Translations under genes and position numbers: made by a program
Notes under the pieces: model-generated
Told to the model about the DNA's origin: nothing
Database searches by the model: none
Seen by the model: only the letters and a program-made list of their open reading frames with translations
Shown: positions 6,352 to 15,751 of the stretch, piece after piece
How the letters are laid out: the number at the start of each line of letters is the position of its first letter
Position numbering within the stretch: position 1 is the stretch's first letter
DNA from: Bacteroidota bacterium
Lineage (GTDB): Bacteria; Bacteroidota; Bacteroidia; Chitinophagales; Chitinophagaceae
Length of the DNA: 45,689 bases
Direction of reading: 5' to 3'
Assembly: GCA_023433345.1 (NCBI GenBank)
Contig: JAEZDA010000048.1
Coordinates: 1 to 45,689, forward strand

Positions 6352-6816
6352 ATGATCAAGGAAGAACAAATTGAGAAAATTCAACAACTGTTACAGCCGT
6401 TATTGACGGATGACATTTTTCTGGTTGACCTACGAATAAAGCCAACGAACAATATCAAGATATTTTTAGACGCTGATACGGGCCTGGGGATCGAAAAGTG
6501 CATTCGTATAAACCGTGCTTTGTACAAGATGATCGAAGAGGAAGGCCTTTACCCTGATGGAGATTTCTCGCTTGAAGTTTCAAGCCCGGGAGTTGATGAA
6601 CCACTTAAAATTCACAGGCAGTATTTGAAAAATGTGGGAAGGGATATAGAAGTTACCTTAAACGATGCAAGTGTTAAAACGGGAACACTTGAAAGCGTGG
6701 ACGAAAACGGTGTTCATCTTAAATACACCGAGGGCAGGAATAAAAAAGCGGTGACACATGAAATTGATATTCCCTTTGCTGATATCAGCAAGGCAAAAGT
6801 GCTGATCAAATTTTAA
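6352..6816 (+). CDS. rimP: Ribosome maturation factor RimP
   Basis: 154 residues, the usual RimP length. RimP helps assemble the small ribosomal subunit in the cytoplasm. The N-terminal alpha/beta domain contains VDLRIKPTNNIKIFLDADTG and the family signature LEVSSPGVDEPLK (about 77-90). The C-terminal SH3-like barrel follows (VTLNDASVKTGTLESV). I start at ATG 6352 (MIKEEQIEKI) because the longer frame from 6289 would begin inside the promoter box and read through the leader hairpin. It is the first gene of the conserved rimP-nusA-infB order. Confidence 0.95.
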   Translation: MIKEEQIEKIQQLLQPLLTDDIFLVDLRIKPTNNIKIFLDADTGLGIEKCIRINRALYKMIEEEGLYPDGDFSLEVSSPGVDEPLKIHRQYLKNVGRDIEVTLNDASVKTGTLESVDENGVHLKYTEGRNKKAVTHEIDIPFADISKAKVLIKF

Positions 6817-6867
6817 TTATAATACAAAAAGCCCTGGCCGGTGGGGGTTTCGTTCGCCGGCGACCAT

Positions 6868-8118
6868 ATGGCAAGTATAAACTTAATCGATTCTTTCCAG
6901 GAATTTAAGGAGGCCGAAAATATTGATCGTCCCACACTGATGAAAGTGATGGAAGATGTTTTTAAAACACTCATCCGAAAGAAATACGGGAGTGATGAAA
7001 ATTTCGATGTGATCGTGAACGACCAGAAGGGTGACCTTGAAATCTTCCGCCGACGTACGATCGTTGAAGATGATGATCTCTACAATACTCTAACTGAAAT
7101 TGAATATAAAGACGCGATCAAGATCGAACCTGACTACCAGGTGGGAGAAGAATTATACGAGGAAGTTGACATCCAGAAAGAATTTGGTCGCCGCGCTATC
7201 CTCGCAGGAAAGCAAACACTTGCTGCAAGGATAAATGACCTGAAGAAAAATATACTGATCAAGAAGTACGAAGATCGTGTAGGCGAGATCGTTACCGGGG
7301 AAGTTTACCAGGTGTGGAAGAAAGAGGTTCTTATTCTTGATGAAGATGGTAATGAAATGTTGCTTCCAAAATCAGAGCAAATACCAAGCGATTTCTTTAA
7401 AAAAGGAGAAACTGTAAGGGCTGTAGTGAAGAAAGTTGAATTGAAGAATAGCCAGGCAGTTATCATTCTTTCCCGCACCAGTCCTATGTTCCTGGAGAAA
7501 TTGCTTGAAATCGAAGTTCCGGAGATATTTGATGGTTTGATTGTTGTGAAGAAGATAGTTCGCGATCCGGGAGAACGTGCTAAGGTTGCTGTTGAAAGTT
7601 ATGACGACAGGATCGACCCTGTTGGAGCATGCGTAGGTATGAAGGGAAGCCGTATTCATGGCATCGTACGCGAATTAAAAAATGAGAATATTGATGTTAT
7701 CAACTGGACTTCTAACACCCAGTTGCTCATTCAACGTTCACTTACTCCTGCGAAGATCACTACAATAGATCTGGACACTGAGAACAAGCATGCCAAAGTT
7801 TACCTGAAGGCAGACCAGGTTTCACTTGCCATCGGCAGGCGCGGAGTTAATATCAAGCTTGCATGTGAACTTACAGGATATGAAATTGATGTATTCCGCG
7901 ATAGTGAAGGAGAAGAAGATGATTTTGATATTGACCTGGAAGAATTTTCCGACGAAATTGAGGGATGGATCATTGACGGCCTGAAAAAGATCGGTTGTGA
8001 TACCGCACGCTCTGTACTGGATCTTTCGCCTGAAGAACTCGAGAGGAGAACTGATATGGAGAAAGAAACCATTGCTGATGTACGCCGGATATTGCAGGAA
8101 GAATTTGATAAGGAATAA
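6868..8118 (+). CDS. nusA: Transcription termination/antitermination factor NusA
   Basis: 416 residues. The N-terminal RNA polymerase-binding domain covers about 1-125, the S1 domain about 135-200 (GEIVTGEVYQVWKKEVLIL), and two KH domains follow with VGACVGMKGSRIHGIVREL and AIGRRGVNIKLACELTG. The C-terminus has an acidic stretch and one helix-hairpin-helix-like segment (IDGLKKIGCDTARSVLDLS). NusA modulates pausing, termination and antitermination. ATG 6868 gives the family-typical start MASINLIDSFQEFK; the GTG at 6841 would add nine unusual residues. It is 51 nt after rimP. Confidence 0.96.
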   Translation: MASINLIDSFQEFKEAENIDRPTLMKVMEDVFKTLIRKKYGSDENFDVIVNDQKGDLEIFRRRTIVEDDDLYNTLTEIEYKDAIKIEPDYQVGEELYEEVDIQKEFGRRAILAGKQTLAARINDLKKNILIKKYEDRVGEIVTGEVYQVWKKEVLILDEDGNEMLLPKSEQIPSDFFKKGETVRAVVKKVELKNSQAVIILSRTSPMFLEKLLEIEVPEIFDGLIVVKKIVRDPGERAKVAVESYDDRIDPVGACVGMKGSRIHGIVRELKNENIDVINWTSNTQLLIQRSLTPAKITTIDLDTENKHAKVYLKADQVSLAIGRRGVNIKLACELTGYEIDVFRDSEGEEDDFDIDLEEFSDEIEGWIIDGLKKIGCDTARSVLDLSPEELERRTDMEKETIADVRRILQEEFDKE

Positions 8119-8188
8119 CAAGGTGCATGGCGCCTCAAATAAATTAAACAAGGGCATTATCATGTGATATGTGTCCGAACACAAAAGA

Positions 8189-10984
8189 ATGGCAGAAGTA
8201 AATACACCAAGGCTGATGGCAGCTGCAAAGGAATTTAACATCGGGACCAATACCCTGATCGACTTCCTTGTGTCAAAAAATTTCAGTGGCGATGACCTTA
8301 AACCGTCGACAAAATTGACGGAAGACATGTATCGCGTATTGCAATTGGAATTTCAGCAAGATAAGGTTGCGCGCCAGAAAGCTGAGCAGATCGATCTTCC
8401 CAAAGGAGCAGGAGAAGTGAAGAAGAAGAAAGATGAGGAAGATCTTTCAATAAAAAAGAAAGAAGAAAAATCAAAGGCGAAAGCACCCGTAGCTGAAACT
8501 CCGGTGGTGCCTGAAGAAAAACCGGAGGAAGTTGTTGAGGCAAAACCTGAACCTGTAGTTCCCGAGGTTAAGGTTGAAGAACCTGTGAAAGAAGTAAGCA
8601 AGGTTGAAACCACGGAGATAGAAGGGCCGAAGGTTGTAGGAAAAATTGATCTTGAAGCAATTTCATCCGCTGGGAAGAAAAAAGCTACGAAGAAAGCTGA
8701 AGAAACTCCTGCCGAGCCAAAAGAAAAAACCAAAAAGGCAGAAGAAAAAACTGAAGCCCTGCCTGTTGCAGAAGTTCCTAAGCCTGCCGAGGAAAGTGCT
8801 CCTGCGAAAGACGAGCCGCCTGTTATAGAAAACATCCAGGCTGCGAAACTTACAGGGCCGAAGATTCTTGGCAAGATCGACCTTCCCGTAGATAGCGATA
8901 CGCGCCCGAAACGGGACGATGAAAAAGGAAAGAGAAAAAGAATTCCCATTGCTAAGAAGCCTGGTGCACCCGGTTCATCAACAACTGGCGGGCGTCCTCC
9001 GTTCGGCCAGGGTACTCAACGCCCGGGTACTGGCAACCGTTTCCAACCAAGAACAGGAGCTCCCGCAAGGCGGGAGGATAAAGTAATAGACGAGAAGGAA
9101 ATTCAAGATAAATTAAAACAAACGCAGGCCAAGCTTGCCGGCGGCTCAGGTCGTGGCAAGAGCCTGAAAGCGAAATACCGCAAAGCAAAGAGGGAAGAGA
9201 TGGCCGAGCAATCGGGCATGGATGGTCAGGGCAACAAACTGCAGGTTACCGAATTTGTAACAGTGAGCGAGCTGGCCGGTTTAATGGAAGTAAGCTTTGC
9301 AGACATCATCAGTAAGTGTATGAACCTCGGCATAATGGTTTCTATAAATCAAAGGCTGGAGGCTGATGTTATTGAATTGGTGGCGAGCGAATTCAATTAT
9401 GAAGTTGAGTTCATCGGCGTTGAAGACAGCGCTGAAATGGAGGAAGATGAAATGCAGGACGATCCTGAAAATCTGAAGCCTCGCTCTCCTATCGTGACGA
9501 TTATGGGACACGTTGATCATGGTAAAACGTCTTTGCTCGATTACATCCGAAATGCAAATGTGATCGCTGGTGAGGCTGGTGGTATCACGCAGCACATCGG
9601 GGCATACGAGGTGACTACAAAAGATGGTCGCGCTATAACATTCCTTGATACTCCGGGTCACGAGGCTTTTACGGCTATGCGTGCCCGTGGTGCTAAGATC
9701 ACGGATATCGCGGTGATTGTAATTGCTGCAGATGATGCAGTGATGCCGCAAACGCGTGAAGCTATTTCCCATGCGCAGGCTGCCTCTGTTCCGATGATAT
9801 TCGCGCTTAATAAAATGGATAAGGAAGGGGCGAATCCTGAAAAGATCAAGGAACAACTTGCAGGAATGAACATTCTTGTTGAGAGCTGGGGCGGTAAATT
9901 CCAAAGCCAGGAGATAAGCGCCAAGAAAGGATTGAATGTTGACCTTCTTCTTGAAAAGATATTGCTGGAAACTGACCTGCTGGATCTGAAAGCTAATCCT
10001 TCACGACCTGCAAACGGAACCGTTATTGAAGCCTCGCTTGATAAGGGCCGCGGATATGTGGCCACCGTTCTCGTTCAAAACGGAACATTAAAATCAGGCG
10101 ACATGATCGTTTCCGGACAGTTCTTCGGTAAGGTAAAAGCCATGTACAATGAAAGGAACCAAAGGATCGAGGGAGCACCGCCTTCCTCACCGGCCCTGAT
10201 ACTTGGTTTGAGCGGAGCTCCGCAGGCAGGCGAAACTTTCAAAGTATATGCAAATGAAACTGAGGCAAGAGAAGTTGCATACAAGCGCGGACAGATACTT
10301 CGCGAACAGGGAATAAGATCTAAGAAACATATTACACTTGATGAGATCGGAAGACGTCTTGCTCTCGGAAACTTTAAAGAACTTAATGTTATTATTAAAG
10401 GAGACGTGGACGGATCGGTTGAAGCTCTAAGTGATTCACTCCAGAAATTAAGCACTGAGGAGATAGTGGTTAAAGTGATCCATAAAGCTGTGGGTGCTAT
10501 CACCGAAAGTGATGTAACCCTTGCGAATGCATCCGATGCCATCATCATAGGTTTTAACGTTCGACCGTCAATGCAGGCAGCGCGCCTGGCAGAAGCCGAG
10601 GCCATTGAAATCAAGCTTTATTCGATCATATACAACGCGATCGAAGAGATTAAGAGTGCAATGGAAGGGATGCTTGAACCATCGGTGGTTGATAAGGTTC
10701 TTGGTAACGTAGAGATCAGGGAAACATATCGCTTTGATAAGGCAACGGTTGCGGGCTGTTATGTTCTCGACGGAAAGATCGCGCGTAACAATCGCGTTCG
10801 CCTGGTTCGGGACGGCATTGTTATTTACACTGGAGAGCTGGCAAGCCTTAAGCGCTTCAGGGATGATGTGAAAGAAGTTTCATCTAACATGGAGTGCGGG
10901 CTTGTGATCAGGAATTACAATGACATTAAAGTTGGTGATATCGTTGAGGCCTTCGAAGAGGTGGAAGTAAAACGAACTTTGTAA
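8189..10984 (+). CDS. infB: Translation initiation factor IF-2
   Basis: 931 residues. A short IF2 N-domain (about 1-60, PRLMAAAKEFNIGTNTLIDF) is followed by a long Lys/Glu/Ala/Pro-rich linker to about 330. A second IF2-N like segment (VSELAGLMEVSFADIISKCM) precedes the GTPase domain: G1 GHVDHGKT near 439-446, G3 DTPGHEAF near 487, G4 NKMD near 540, and G5 SAKKG. Domains II to IV complete the protein and bind initiator tRNA. ATG 8189 gives MAEVNTPRL as in relatives; GTG 8171 would add six residues. Two linker blocks repeat the pattern GPK(V/I)(V/L)GKIDL. Confidence 0.97.
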   Translation: MAEVNTPRLMAAAKEFNIGTNTLIDFLVSKNFSGDDLKPSTKLTEDMYRVLQLEFQQDKVARQKAEQIDLPKGAGEVKKKKDEEDLSIKKKEEKSKAKAPVAETPVVPEEKPEEVVEAKPEPVVPEVKVEEPVKEVSKVETTEIEGPKVVGKIDLEAISSAGKKKATKKAEETPAEPKEKTKKAEEKTEALPVAEVPKPAEESAPAKDEPPVIENIQAAKLTGPKILGKIDLPVDSDTRPKRDDEKGKRKRIPIAKKPGAPGSSTTGGRPPFGQGTQRPGTGNRFQPRTGAPARREDKVIDEKEIQDKLKQTQAKLAGGSGRGKSLKAKYRKAKREEMAEQSGMDGQGNKLQVTEFVTVSELAGLMEVSFADIISKCMNLGIMVSINQRLEADVIELVASEFNYEVEFIGVEDSAEMEEDEMQDDPENLKPRSPIVTIMGHVDHGKTSLLDYIRNANVIAGEAGGITQHIGAYEVTTKDGRAITFLDTPGHEAFTAMRARGAKITDIAVIVIAADDAVMPQTREAISHAQAASVPMIFALNKMDKEGANPEKIKEQLAGMNILVESWGGKFQSQEISAKKGLNVDLLLEKILLETDLLDLKANPSRPANGTVIEASLDKGRGYVATVLVQNGTLKSGDMIVSGQFFGKVKAMYNERNQRIEGAPPSSPALILGLSGAPQAGETFKVYANETEAREVAYKRGQILREQGIRSKKHITLDEIGRRLALGNFKELNVIIKGDVDGSVEALSDSLQKLSTEEIVVKVIHKAVGAITESDVTLANASDAIIIGFNVRPSMQAARLAEAEAIEIKLYSIIYNAIEEIKSAMEGMLEPSVVDKVLGNVEIRETYRFDKATVAGCYVLDGKIARNNRVRLVRDGIVIYTGELASLKRFRDDVKEVSSNMECGLVIRNYNDIKVGDIVEAFEEVEVKRTL

Positions 10985-11046
10985 CAGCAAATAAGGTTTT
11001 CGTTAACAGAGATGTTTGGTAATATCGCTGCTGAAATATTTATAAC

Positions 11047-12402
11047 ATGAAAAGTATTTTAACCGTAGCGGTTTCTATGTGCGCACTTTCAGCGCTCGCT
11101 CAGCCGCAACAAAAGGTTACGGTAGATAAGATCGCAGCCGTGGTTGGCAACAAGGTTATTCTTAAAAGCGATATAGATAACGCAATACTTGACATGCAGC
11201 GCCAGGGAGTTGACCTCCCTCCTGATGCCCGCTGCCTGACACTTGAGCAAAGCATGGGTATGAAGGCGCTGGTTCTTCAGGCTGAAAAGGATTCAATTCC
11301 TGTAACTGATGAGGAGATCGAGCTAAGTATCGACAACCAGATTCGCGGTTTCATTAATGCCTATGGCTCTAAAGATGAACTTGAGCGCGTTGCGGGTCGA
11401 TCAGTATACCAACTTAAAGAAGACTTCCGGGAAAGTTTTCGCGACAGGAAACTTGCCGAGTCAATGCGCAATAAGATCGTTGAAGATGTGAAGATCACGC
11501 CAAACGAAGTAAAAGCTTACTTCGAAAAAATTCCTACAGACAGTTTGCCATTGTACGAAGCAGAACTTGAGGTGGGTCAGATTGTGGTCTATCCGAAAGC
11601 CAGCCGCGAGGCAGAGGAATATGCGATCGAGCAACTTAACGATGTGAAGAAACAAATTGAGGCGGGCCGCGATTTCGGTGCGCTCGCCCGTTACTATTCC
11701 GATGATGAAGGAAGTAAGGAAAGGGGTGGCCAGTATGAGGTTAATCGGAACCAGAGAGACATGGACCCCGTGTGGATGTCCAAGGCTTTTACACTGAAGG
11801 AAGGTCAGATCAGTAATCCTTTTAAAACAAGATTCGGTTATCACATCATACAATTGGTGAGCCGCGCGGGTGATGATGCAGTTGTACGCCACATTCTGAA
11901 AATCCCTCAGGTTACTCAGGTTGAATTGCGGGGCGGCTATGATAAACTCGATTCCGTTCGTGCAAAGCTTATTGCAGGCACGCTTGATTTCGGAACTGCC
12001 GTAAACAGGTTTAGCGAAGATGAATACAGCAAATTTACGGGCGGAATGATGCAAGGGAGAGAAGGATCTTTTCTTACTATTGATCAGATGGATAAATCAA
12101 TGGTGCCGGTTCTTCAAAACCTGAGGGTGGGTGAATACTCGCAGCCGTTTGAATTCGCTGATGAGCGCGGAAAAAAAGGCGTTCGTATAGTGTACCTGAA
12201 AACTAGTACTGAGCCACATCGCGAGAATATGCGTGACGATTATAATCGCATCGCGATGCGCGCCCTGGAAGACAAAAAGAATGATGCGCTTGAAGCCTGG
12301 TTTGCAAACAAGGTGAAGACCTATCATATAATGGTTGATGAGGAATTTAAAGACTGCGCACCGATTCAGCGTTGGTTGCCTAATGCAACTGTATCGAATT
12401 AA
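11047..12402 (+). CDS. SurA-like periplasmic peptidyl-prolyl isomerase
   Basis: 451 residues. Signal peptide about 1-18 (ALSALAQ). A SurA-type N-domain (KIAAVVGNKVILKSDID, about 25-170) is followed by two parvulin-type domains. The first (about 175-275) has YYSDDEGSKERGGQ and KTRFGYHIIQL. The second (about 280-395) has RFSEDEYSKFTGGMM. SurA-type proteins escort outer-membrane proteins across the periplasm. The second parvulin domain is less canonical, as often in this phylum. It starts 62 nt after infB and could be read through from that operon; a terminator follows it. Confidence 0.88.
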   Translation: MKSILTVAVSMCALSALAQPQQKVTVDKIAAVVGNKVILKSDIDNAILDMQRQGVDLPPDARCLTLEQSMGMKALVLQAEKDSIPVTDEEIELSIDNQIRGFINAYGSKDELERVAGRSVYQLKEDFRESFRDRKLAESMRNKIVEDVKITPNEVKAYFEKIPTDSLPLYEAELEVGQIVVYPKASREAEEYAIEQLNDVKKQIEAGRDFGALARYYSDDEGSKERGGQYEVNRNQRDMDPVWMSKAFTLKEGQISNPFKTRFGYHIIQLVSRAGDDAVVRHILKIPQVTQVELRGGYDKLDSVRAKLIAGTLDFGTAVNRFSEDEYSKFTGGMMQGREGSFLTIDQMDKSMVPVLQNLRVGEYSQPFEFADERGKKGVRIVYLKTSTEPHRENMRDDYNRIAMRALEDKKNDALEAWFANKVKTYHIMVDEEFKDCAPIQRWLPNATVSN

Positions 12403-12430
12403 AAAAGGATGGATAATTAAGGTATGATTT

Positions 12431-12465
12431 TAGCGTTCCGGTAATTATCGGAACGTTTTATTTTT
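12431..12465 (+). terminator. Terminator after the SurA-like gene
   Basis: Stem GCGTTCCG / CGGAACGT (one G-T pair) with loop GTAATTAT, then TTTATTTTT. It closes the rimP-to-surA block. Confidence 0.8.
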
Positions 12466-12484
12466 ACGAAGAAAATTTTTTGCA

Positions 12485-13678
12485 TTGATAGAAAAGAAAG
12501 AGAACAGGTTTAATGAAGAAACCGCTGTACTTGTTGGAATGATTAAAAAAGATGAAACGGAGCAACAGGTAACGGAGTACCTGGACGAACTGCAGTTTCT
12601 TGCTGAAACGGCAGGTGCGAAAACAATCAAGCGCTTCACACAAAAGATGCTGAAGCCTGATAGCAAGACCTTTCTTGGCAAGGGAAAACTGGAGGAAATA
12701 CGGGATTATATTCTTCGCCGCGGAGATGTGGACATTGTAATATTTGACGACGAGTTAACAGGCGCTCAGATCATAAACATTGAAAAAGCAATAGGCAAAA
12801 AAACGATTGATCGTTCAGATCTTATTCTCGACATATTTGCAAACCGTGCAAAAACAGCTCAGGCTAAAACGCAGGTGGAGCTGGCGCAGTATCAATATTT
12901 ACTTCCGCGTTTGAAAGGGATGTGGAAGCATCTGGAACGGCAGGGCGGAGGCGTTGGAACAAGGGGGCCGGGAGAAACGGAAATTGAAACTGATCGCCGT
13001 TTAGTGAAGGATAAGATTAGTCTTTTACGAAAGCGGCTGGCTGAAATTGACAAGCAATCTTTTACGCAGCGAAAGGAACGTGGGGAATTTATTCGCGTTG
13101 CTTTGGTTGGATATACGAATGTAGGGAAGTCGACATTGATGAATTTGCTGAGTAAGAGCGAGGTGTTCGCAGAAAACAAACTGTTCGCCACTCTTGATAC
13201 AACAACCAGAAAGGTTGTGTTTGAACAAACACCTTTTTTATTGAGCGATACCGTTGGGTTTATCAGGAAGCTTCCTCACCATTTGGTTGAAAGTTTTAAG
13301 AGCACACTTGATGAAGTGCGCGAGGCAGATGTTTTACTCCATGTTGTTGATATTTCACACCCGCAATACGAAGACCAGTTGAAGGTGGTGAACAAGACTC
13401 TGGCTGAACTGGGCGCCGGTGAAAAACCTACCATCACCATATTCAATAAGATGGATCAATATGAAAAGGAGGTGTTTGATCAATGGCTTGAGCCGGAAGT
13501 TAAGCAGGAAATTTTGAGAGAGCTCAAAGAACGTTGGCAACAGGAAACAAAAGGTAACTGCGTGTTTGTATCTGCAACTGAACGGAGAAACGTGGATGAA
13601 TTGCGGCAGACAATATTAAATAATGTGAGAACGATGTACCAGGTTCGTTATCCCTACAAGGCCGAGTTTTTTTATTGA
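12485..13678 (+). CDS. hflX: Ribosome-associated GTPase HflX
   Basis: 397 residues. The HflX N-domain (about 15-190) contains TAGAKTIKRFTQKMLKPDSK, the segment GKGKLEEI and the glycine-rich signature GGGVGTRGPGETEIETDRR. The GTPase domain has G1 GYTNVGKST (about 208-216), G3 DTVGF and G4 NKMD. HflX splits or rescues stalled ribosomes. The start is TTG (MIEKKENRF), which aligns with relatives; no ATG is available upstream in frame. The start is only 20 nt beyond the preceding terminator, so its promoter must overlap that terminator or lie upstream of it. Confidence 0.93.
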   Translation: MIEKKENRFNEETAVLVGMIKKDETEQQVTEYLDELQFLAETAGAKTIKRFTQKMLKPDSKTFLGKGKLEEIRDYILRRGDVDIVIFDDELTGAQIINIEKAIGKKTIDRSDLILDIFANRAKTAQAKTQVELAQYQYLLPRLKGMWKHLERQGGGVGTRGPGETEIETDRRLVKDKISLLRKRLAEIDKQSFTQRKERGEFIRVALVGYTNVGKSTLMNLLSKSEVFAENKLFATLDTTTRKVVFEQTPFLLSDTVGFIRKLPHHLVESFKSTLDEVREADVLLHVVDISHPQYEDQLKVVNKTLAELGAGEKPTITIFNKMDQYEKEVFDQWLEPEVKQEILRELKERWQQETKGNCVFVSATERRNVDELRQTILNNVRTMYQVRYPYKAEFFY

Positions 13679-13782
13679 TCAGGGTGGAAGATGAGGAAAG
13701 CGCCTTCATTCTCAGGAAAAATTACCTCTTTTCTACACCTATTACCCATCACCTGCCGATTCACCATTTAGGGCGCAAATGT

Positions 13783-14646
13783 GATCTAGTTATGCCGCCG
13801 CATAAAGCATTCCATTAAGCGATGCCAGATCTCATCAAGTTGATTGCGGTAATTATACCGGAAGAAAAACTCACTTAAATATCCATCCAGACGAGCAAGC
13901 GAACAGTGATGGTGAACTCCTGTTAGCCATACTTTAAAATTCCAAAGTAAAAGTCGGGGGTTTTCTTCTTTAAACTTGCCGGCTATCAGCTGGCTGTGAT
14001 CTATCTCATTCGGTTTTGGAGATAAGCATTTTACATGCAACTCTTGAACTTCCTTGCTCCTTTTTTTAGTATGTTTTTTCATATGAACCGTTACTCGCTG
14101 AAACCCATTCACGCTGGCTTCCCGCTTGGTTATACAGATACCATCAATCACAAGAATTTCTTCTGATGTTTCTGCAACGCCGTCTCCCACAGCCGCCTGA
14201 ATAGCTTTGTGAGTTTTGTTTCGGAAGTTATATGCAGTTTTTGGATTCACTCCAAATTCTTTCCAAAGTGTATTTGAAGATTTTCCTTTTTTTGGAACAG
14301 CCATTTCAAAAGCCAGCCCGAAAGCTGTCAACAAAGGGATCTTGATTTTGTGAAATACCGTGTTCGCCGTCACTGATTCATCGTATCCACATTTTGAACA
14401 ACGTTGATGATATACCGTTTTCCCTTTCCTTGATTTCCGATTATTGCACCTTTGACATTCATATCCGTCCTGCCATTTAATCTGAAACAAGAATCTCATG
14501 CAATCTTCTTCACAACGGAAGGTTTGGCAAAAAGTTTGTCGATTTATTCCTCTAAACATGATTGAAAATTTTAGAGGACAAATTTCTTTCGACAGATCAA
14601 GCCAGACAATACCCCACCTGGGCAAAATTCGGGGGTCTAACTGGTC
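13783..14646 (-). mobile_element. IS1595-type insertion sequence, probably inactive
   Basis: The transposase gene is flanked by an imperfect inverted repeat: GATCTAGTTATGCC (13783-13796) against GGTCTAACTGGTC (14634-14646), sharing the core AGTTA. The left copy contains the transposase stop codon. I cannot see a convincing target-site duplication, so the outer borders are approximate. Confidence 0.5.
13786..14559 (-). CDS. IS1595-family (ISXO2-like) transposase, possibly degenerate
   Basis: 257 residues from the ATG at 14559 (MFRGINRQTFCQTF); the frame is open upstream to 14667. An N-terminal zinc ribbon CQRCNNRKS...CSKCGYD is followed by FHKIKIPLLTAFGLAFEM, the first DDE aspartate in LVIDGICI, and a C-terminus WNFKVWLTGVHHHC...YLSEFFFRYN. 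The segment that normally carries the second aspartate (usually D followed by a small residue and G) is not recognisable, and the protein is somewhat short. A central deletion is likely, so transposition activity is doubtful. Confidence 0.72.
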   Translation of the reverse strand: MFRGINRQTFCQTFRCEEDCMRFLFQIKWQDGYECQRCNNRKSRKGKTVYHQRCSKCGYDESVTANTVFHKIKIPLLTAFGLAFEMAVPKKGKSSNTLWKEFGVNPKTAYNFRNKTHKAIQAAVGDGVAETSEEILVIDGICITKREASVNGFQRVTVHMKKHTKKRSKEVQELHVKCLSPKPNEIDHSQLIAGKFKEENPRLLLWNFKVWLTGVHHHCSLARLDGYLSEFFFRYNYRNQLDEIWHRLMECFMRRHN

Positions 14647-14726
14647 AAGCGTATGCGTAAGAAACAAAAGTGGCCACTGGCCTCACCACACCTCAACTCC
14701 CTCTTCACCCGTGATATCCAACCCCT

Positions 14727-15089
14727 CTATTCAACAGGGATAAAAACCGACCTCCTCCTCCGATTTTCAAGGTTCCTCGTCCTATGACCCTTTCCCCCGG
14801 TATCTTCCAATAGCAAAACCTGCCCGGATCGAAAAGTTCTTTTCTCCCCGGTGGATGTTTCTATTATTATTCCTCCGTCTACCAATACCAGATATTGTTT
14901 CCGTGGTGTATTGTGAAAATCGTAATCATAACTGGCTTTAACTTCCCTGAAAATTATTCCCTTTGCCGAAAAAAGGTCAGATAAGAAACCAATTTCTCCC
15001 GAATCTTTCAGTGGCACAGAAATTTCTTCAAACCGGCTGTCCCCCTTTTCATCACTGAAAACTCTTGTTATTTTAAACTCAGGCTGCAT
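14727..15089 (-). CDS. Cupin-fold protein
   Basis: 120 residues. The central part has the small beta-barrel pattern of cupins: YLVLVDGGIIIETSTGEKRT followed by FRSGQVLLLEDTGGKGHRTR. The final histidine matches the second cupin motif; the first motif is weak (DYDFHNTPRKQ supplies one histidine). It lies 24 nt downstream of the esterase gene on the same strand, so probably the last gene of the quinone-stress operon. Possible roles include a small dioxygenase or binding protein; the substrate is unknown. Confidence 0.7.
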   Translation of the reverse strand: MQPEFKITRVFSDEKGDSRFEEISVPLKDSGEIGFLSDLFSAKGIIFREVKASYDYDFHNTPRKQYLVLVDGGIIIETSTGEKRTFRSGQVLLLEDTGGKGHRTRNLENRRRRSVFIPVE

Positions 15090-15113
15090 TCAATTATTAT
15101 AACAATTAAAGAA

Positions 15114-15737
15114 TCAATATCTGGTGAAAACCGCTGTTATGGCATCTTTTATTTCATCAGCTGTAATAGTATGATCCATACCAGGGTATACTTTTAAAGT
15201 TACATCAGCATTCATCGCCCGCATGATCCGCTCCGTATCGTAAACCCGTTCTACCGGCACGTGACTGTCAACGTCTGATGTACCAATGAACACCGGGGCA
15301 TTCTCGAAACTGCCCTTATAATTTTCTGCATAAATTCTGTCTCCAATCAGTCCGCCGGTAAAGGCAACTACGCCGCCATAACGGTTAGGCTTACGCGAAA
15401 CAAATTCCAGGGCGAGGCATGCGCCCTGCGAAAACCCAAGAAAATAAATGCCGTTTGAATTTTTTCCGACGCTATAAAGATGATCTACCAAATCATTGAG
15501 CACTTCAATTGCAGAGGAAAGCCAGGGCTCATTATCTCCGGGTTCCGCCATGAAGGAATAAGGATACCATGTATTATTTGTGGCCTGCGGTGCCAGCAAC
15601 GCAAAGTTCGCTACGGGAAAGTGCGACGCGAGAGAAAGGATGTCGCGCGCGCCCGCACCACGGCCATGCAGCATTATCAATACAGCCTCACTTTCTGAAA
15701 CATTCTTGCCGGATTGTAGTATCTGCTTTTTATGCAT
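15114..15737 (-). CDS. Carboxylesterase/phospholipase-family hydrolase, MhqD-like
   Basis: 207 residues with an alpha/beta-hydrolase fold. The oxyanion region is LIMLHGRGAGARDI, the nucleophile elbow is GFSQGACLA, the acid is in TSDVDSHVPVERV and the histidine in PGMDHTI. It matches short serine hydrolases such as MhqD of Bacillus subtilis, induced by methylhydroquinone and catechol stress. The gene starts 14 nt after an MhqO-type dioxygenase gene, the same pairing as in the mhq regulon, and this context is the main reason for the MhqD label. Cytosolic; its exact substrate is unknown. Confidence 0.8.
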   Translation of the reverse strand: MHKKQILQSGKNVSESEAVLIMLHGRGAGARDILSLASHFPVANFALLAPQATNNTWYPYSFMAEPGDNEPWLSSAIEVLNDLVDHLYSVGKNSNGIYFLGFSQGACLALEFVSRKPNRYGGVVAFTGGLIGDRIYAENYKGSFENAPVFIGTSDVDSHVPVERVYDTERIMRAMNADVTLKVYPGMDHTITADEIKDAITAVFTRY

Positions 15738-15751
15738 GAATTCACATTGTA

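Noticed and set aside
8353..8949. 198-codon reverse-strand ORF rich in Ser and Phe
   Set aside because: Antisense image of the Lys/Glu/Ala/Pro linker of IF-2; composition explains the absence of stops.
9281..9904. 207-codon reverse-strand ORF
   Set aside because: Lies wholly inside the IF-2 GTPase domain; no motif.
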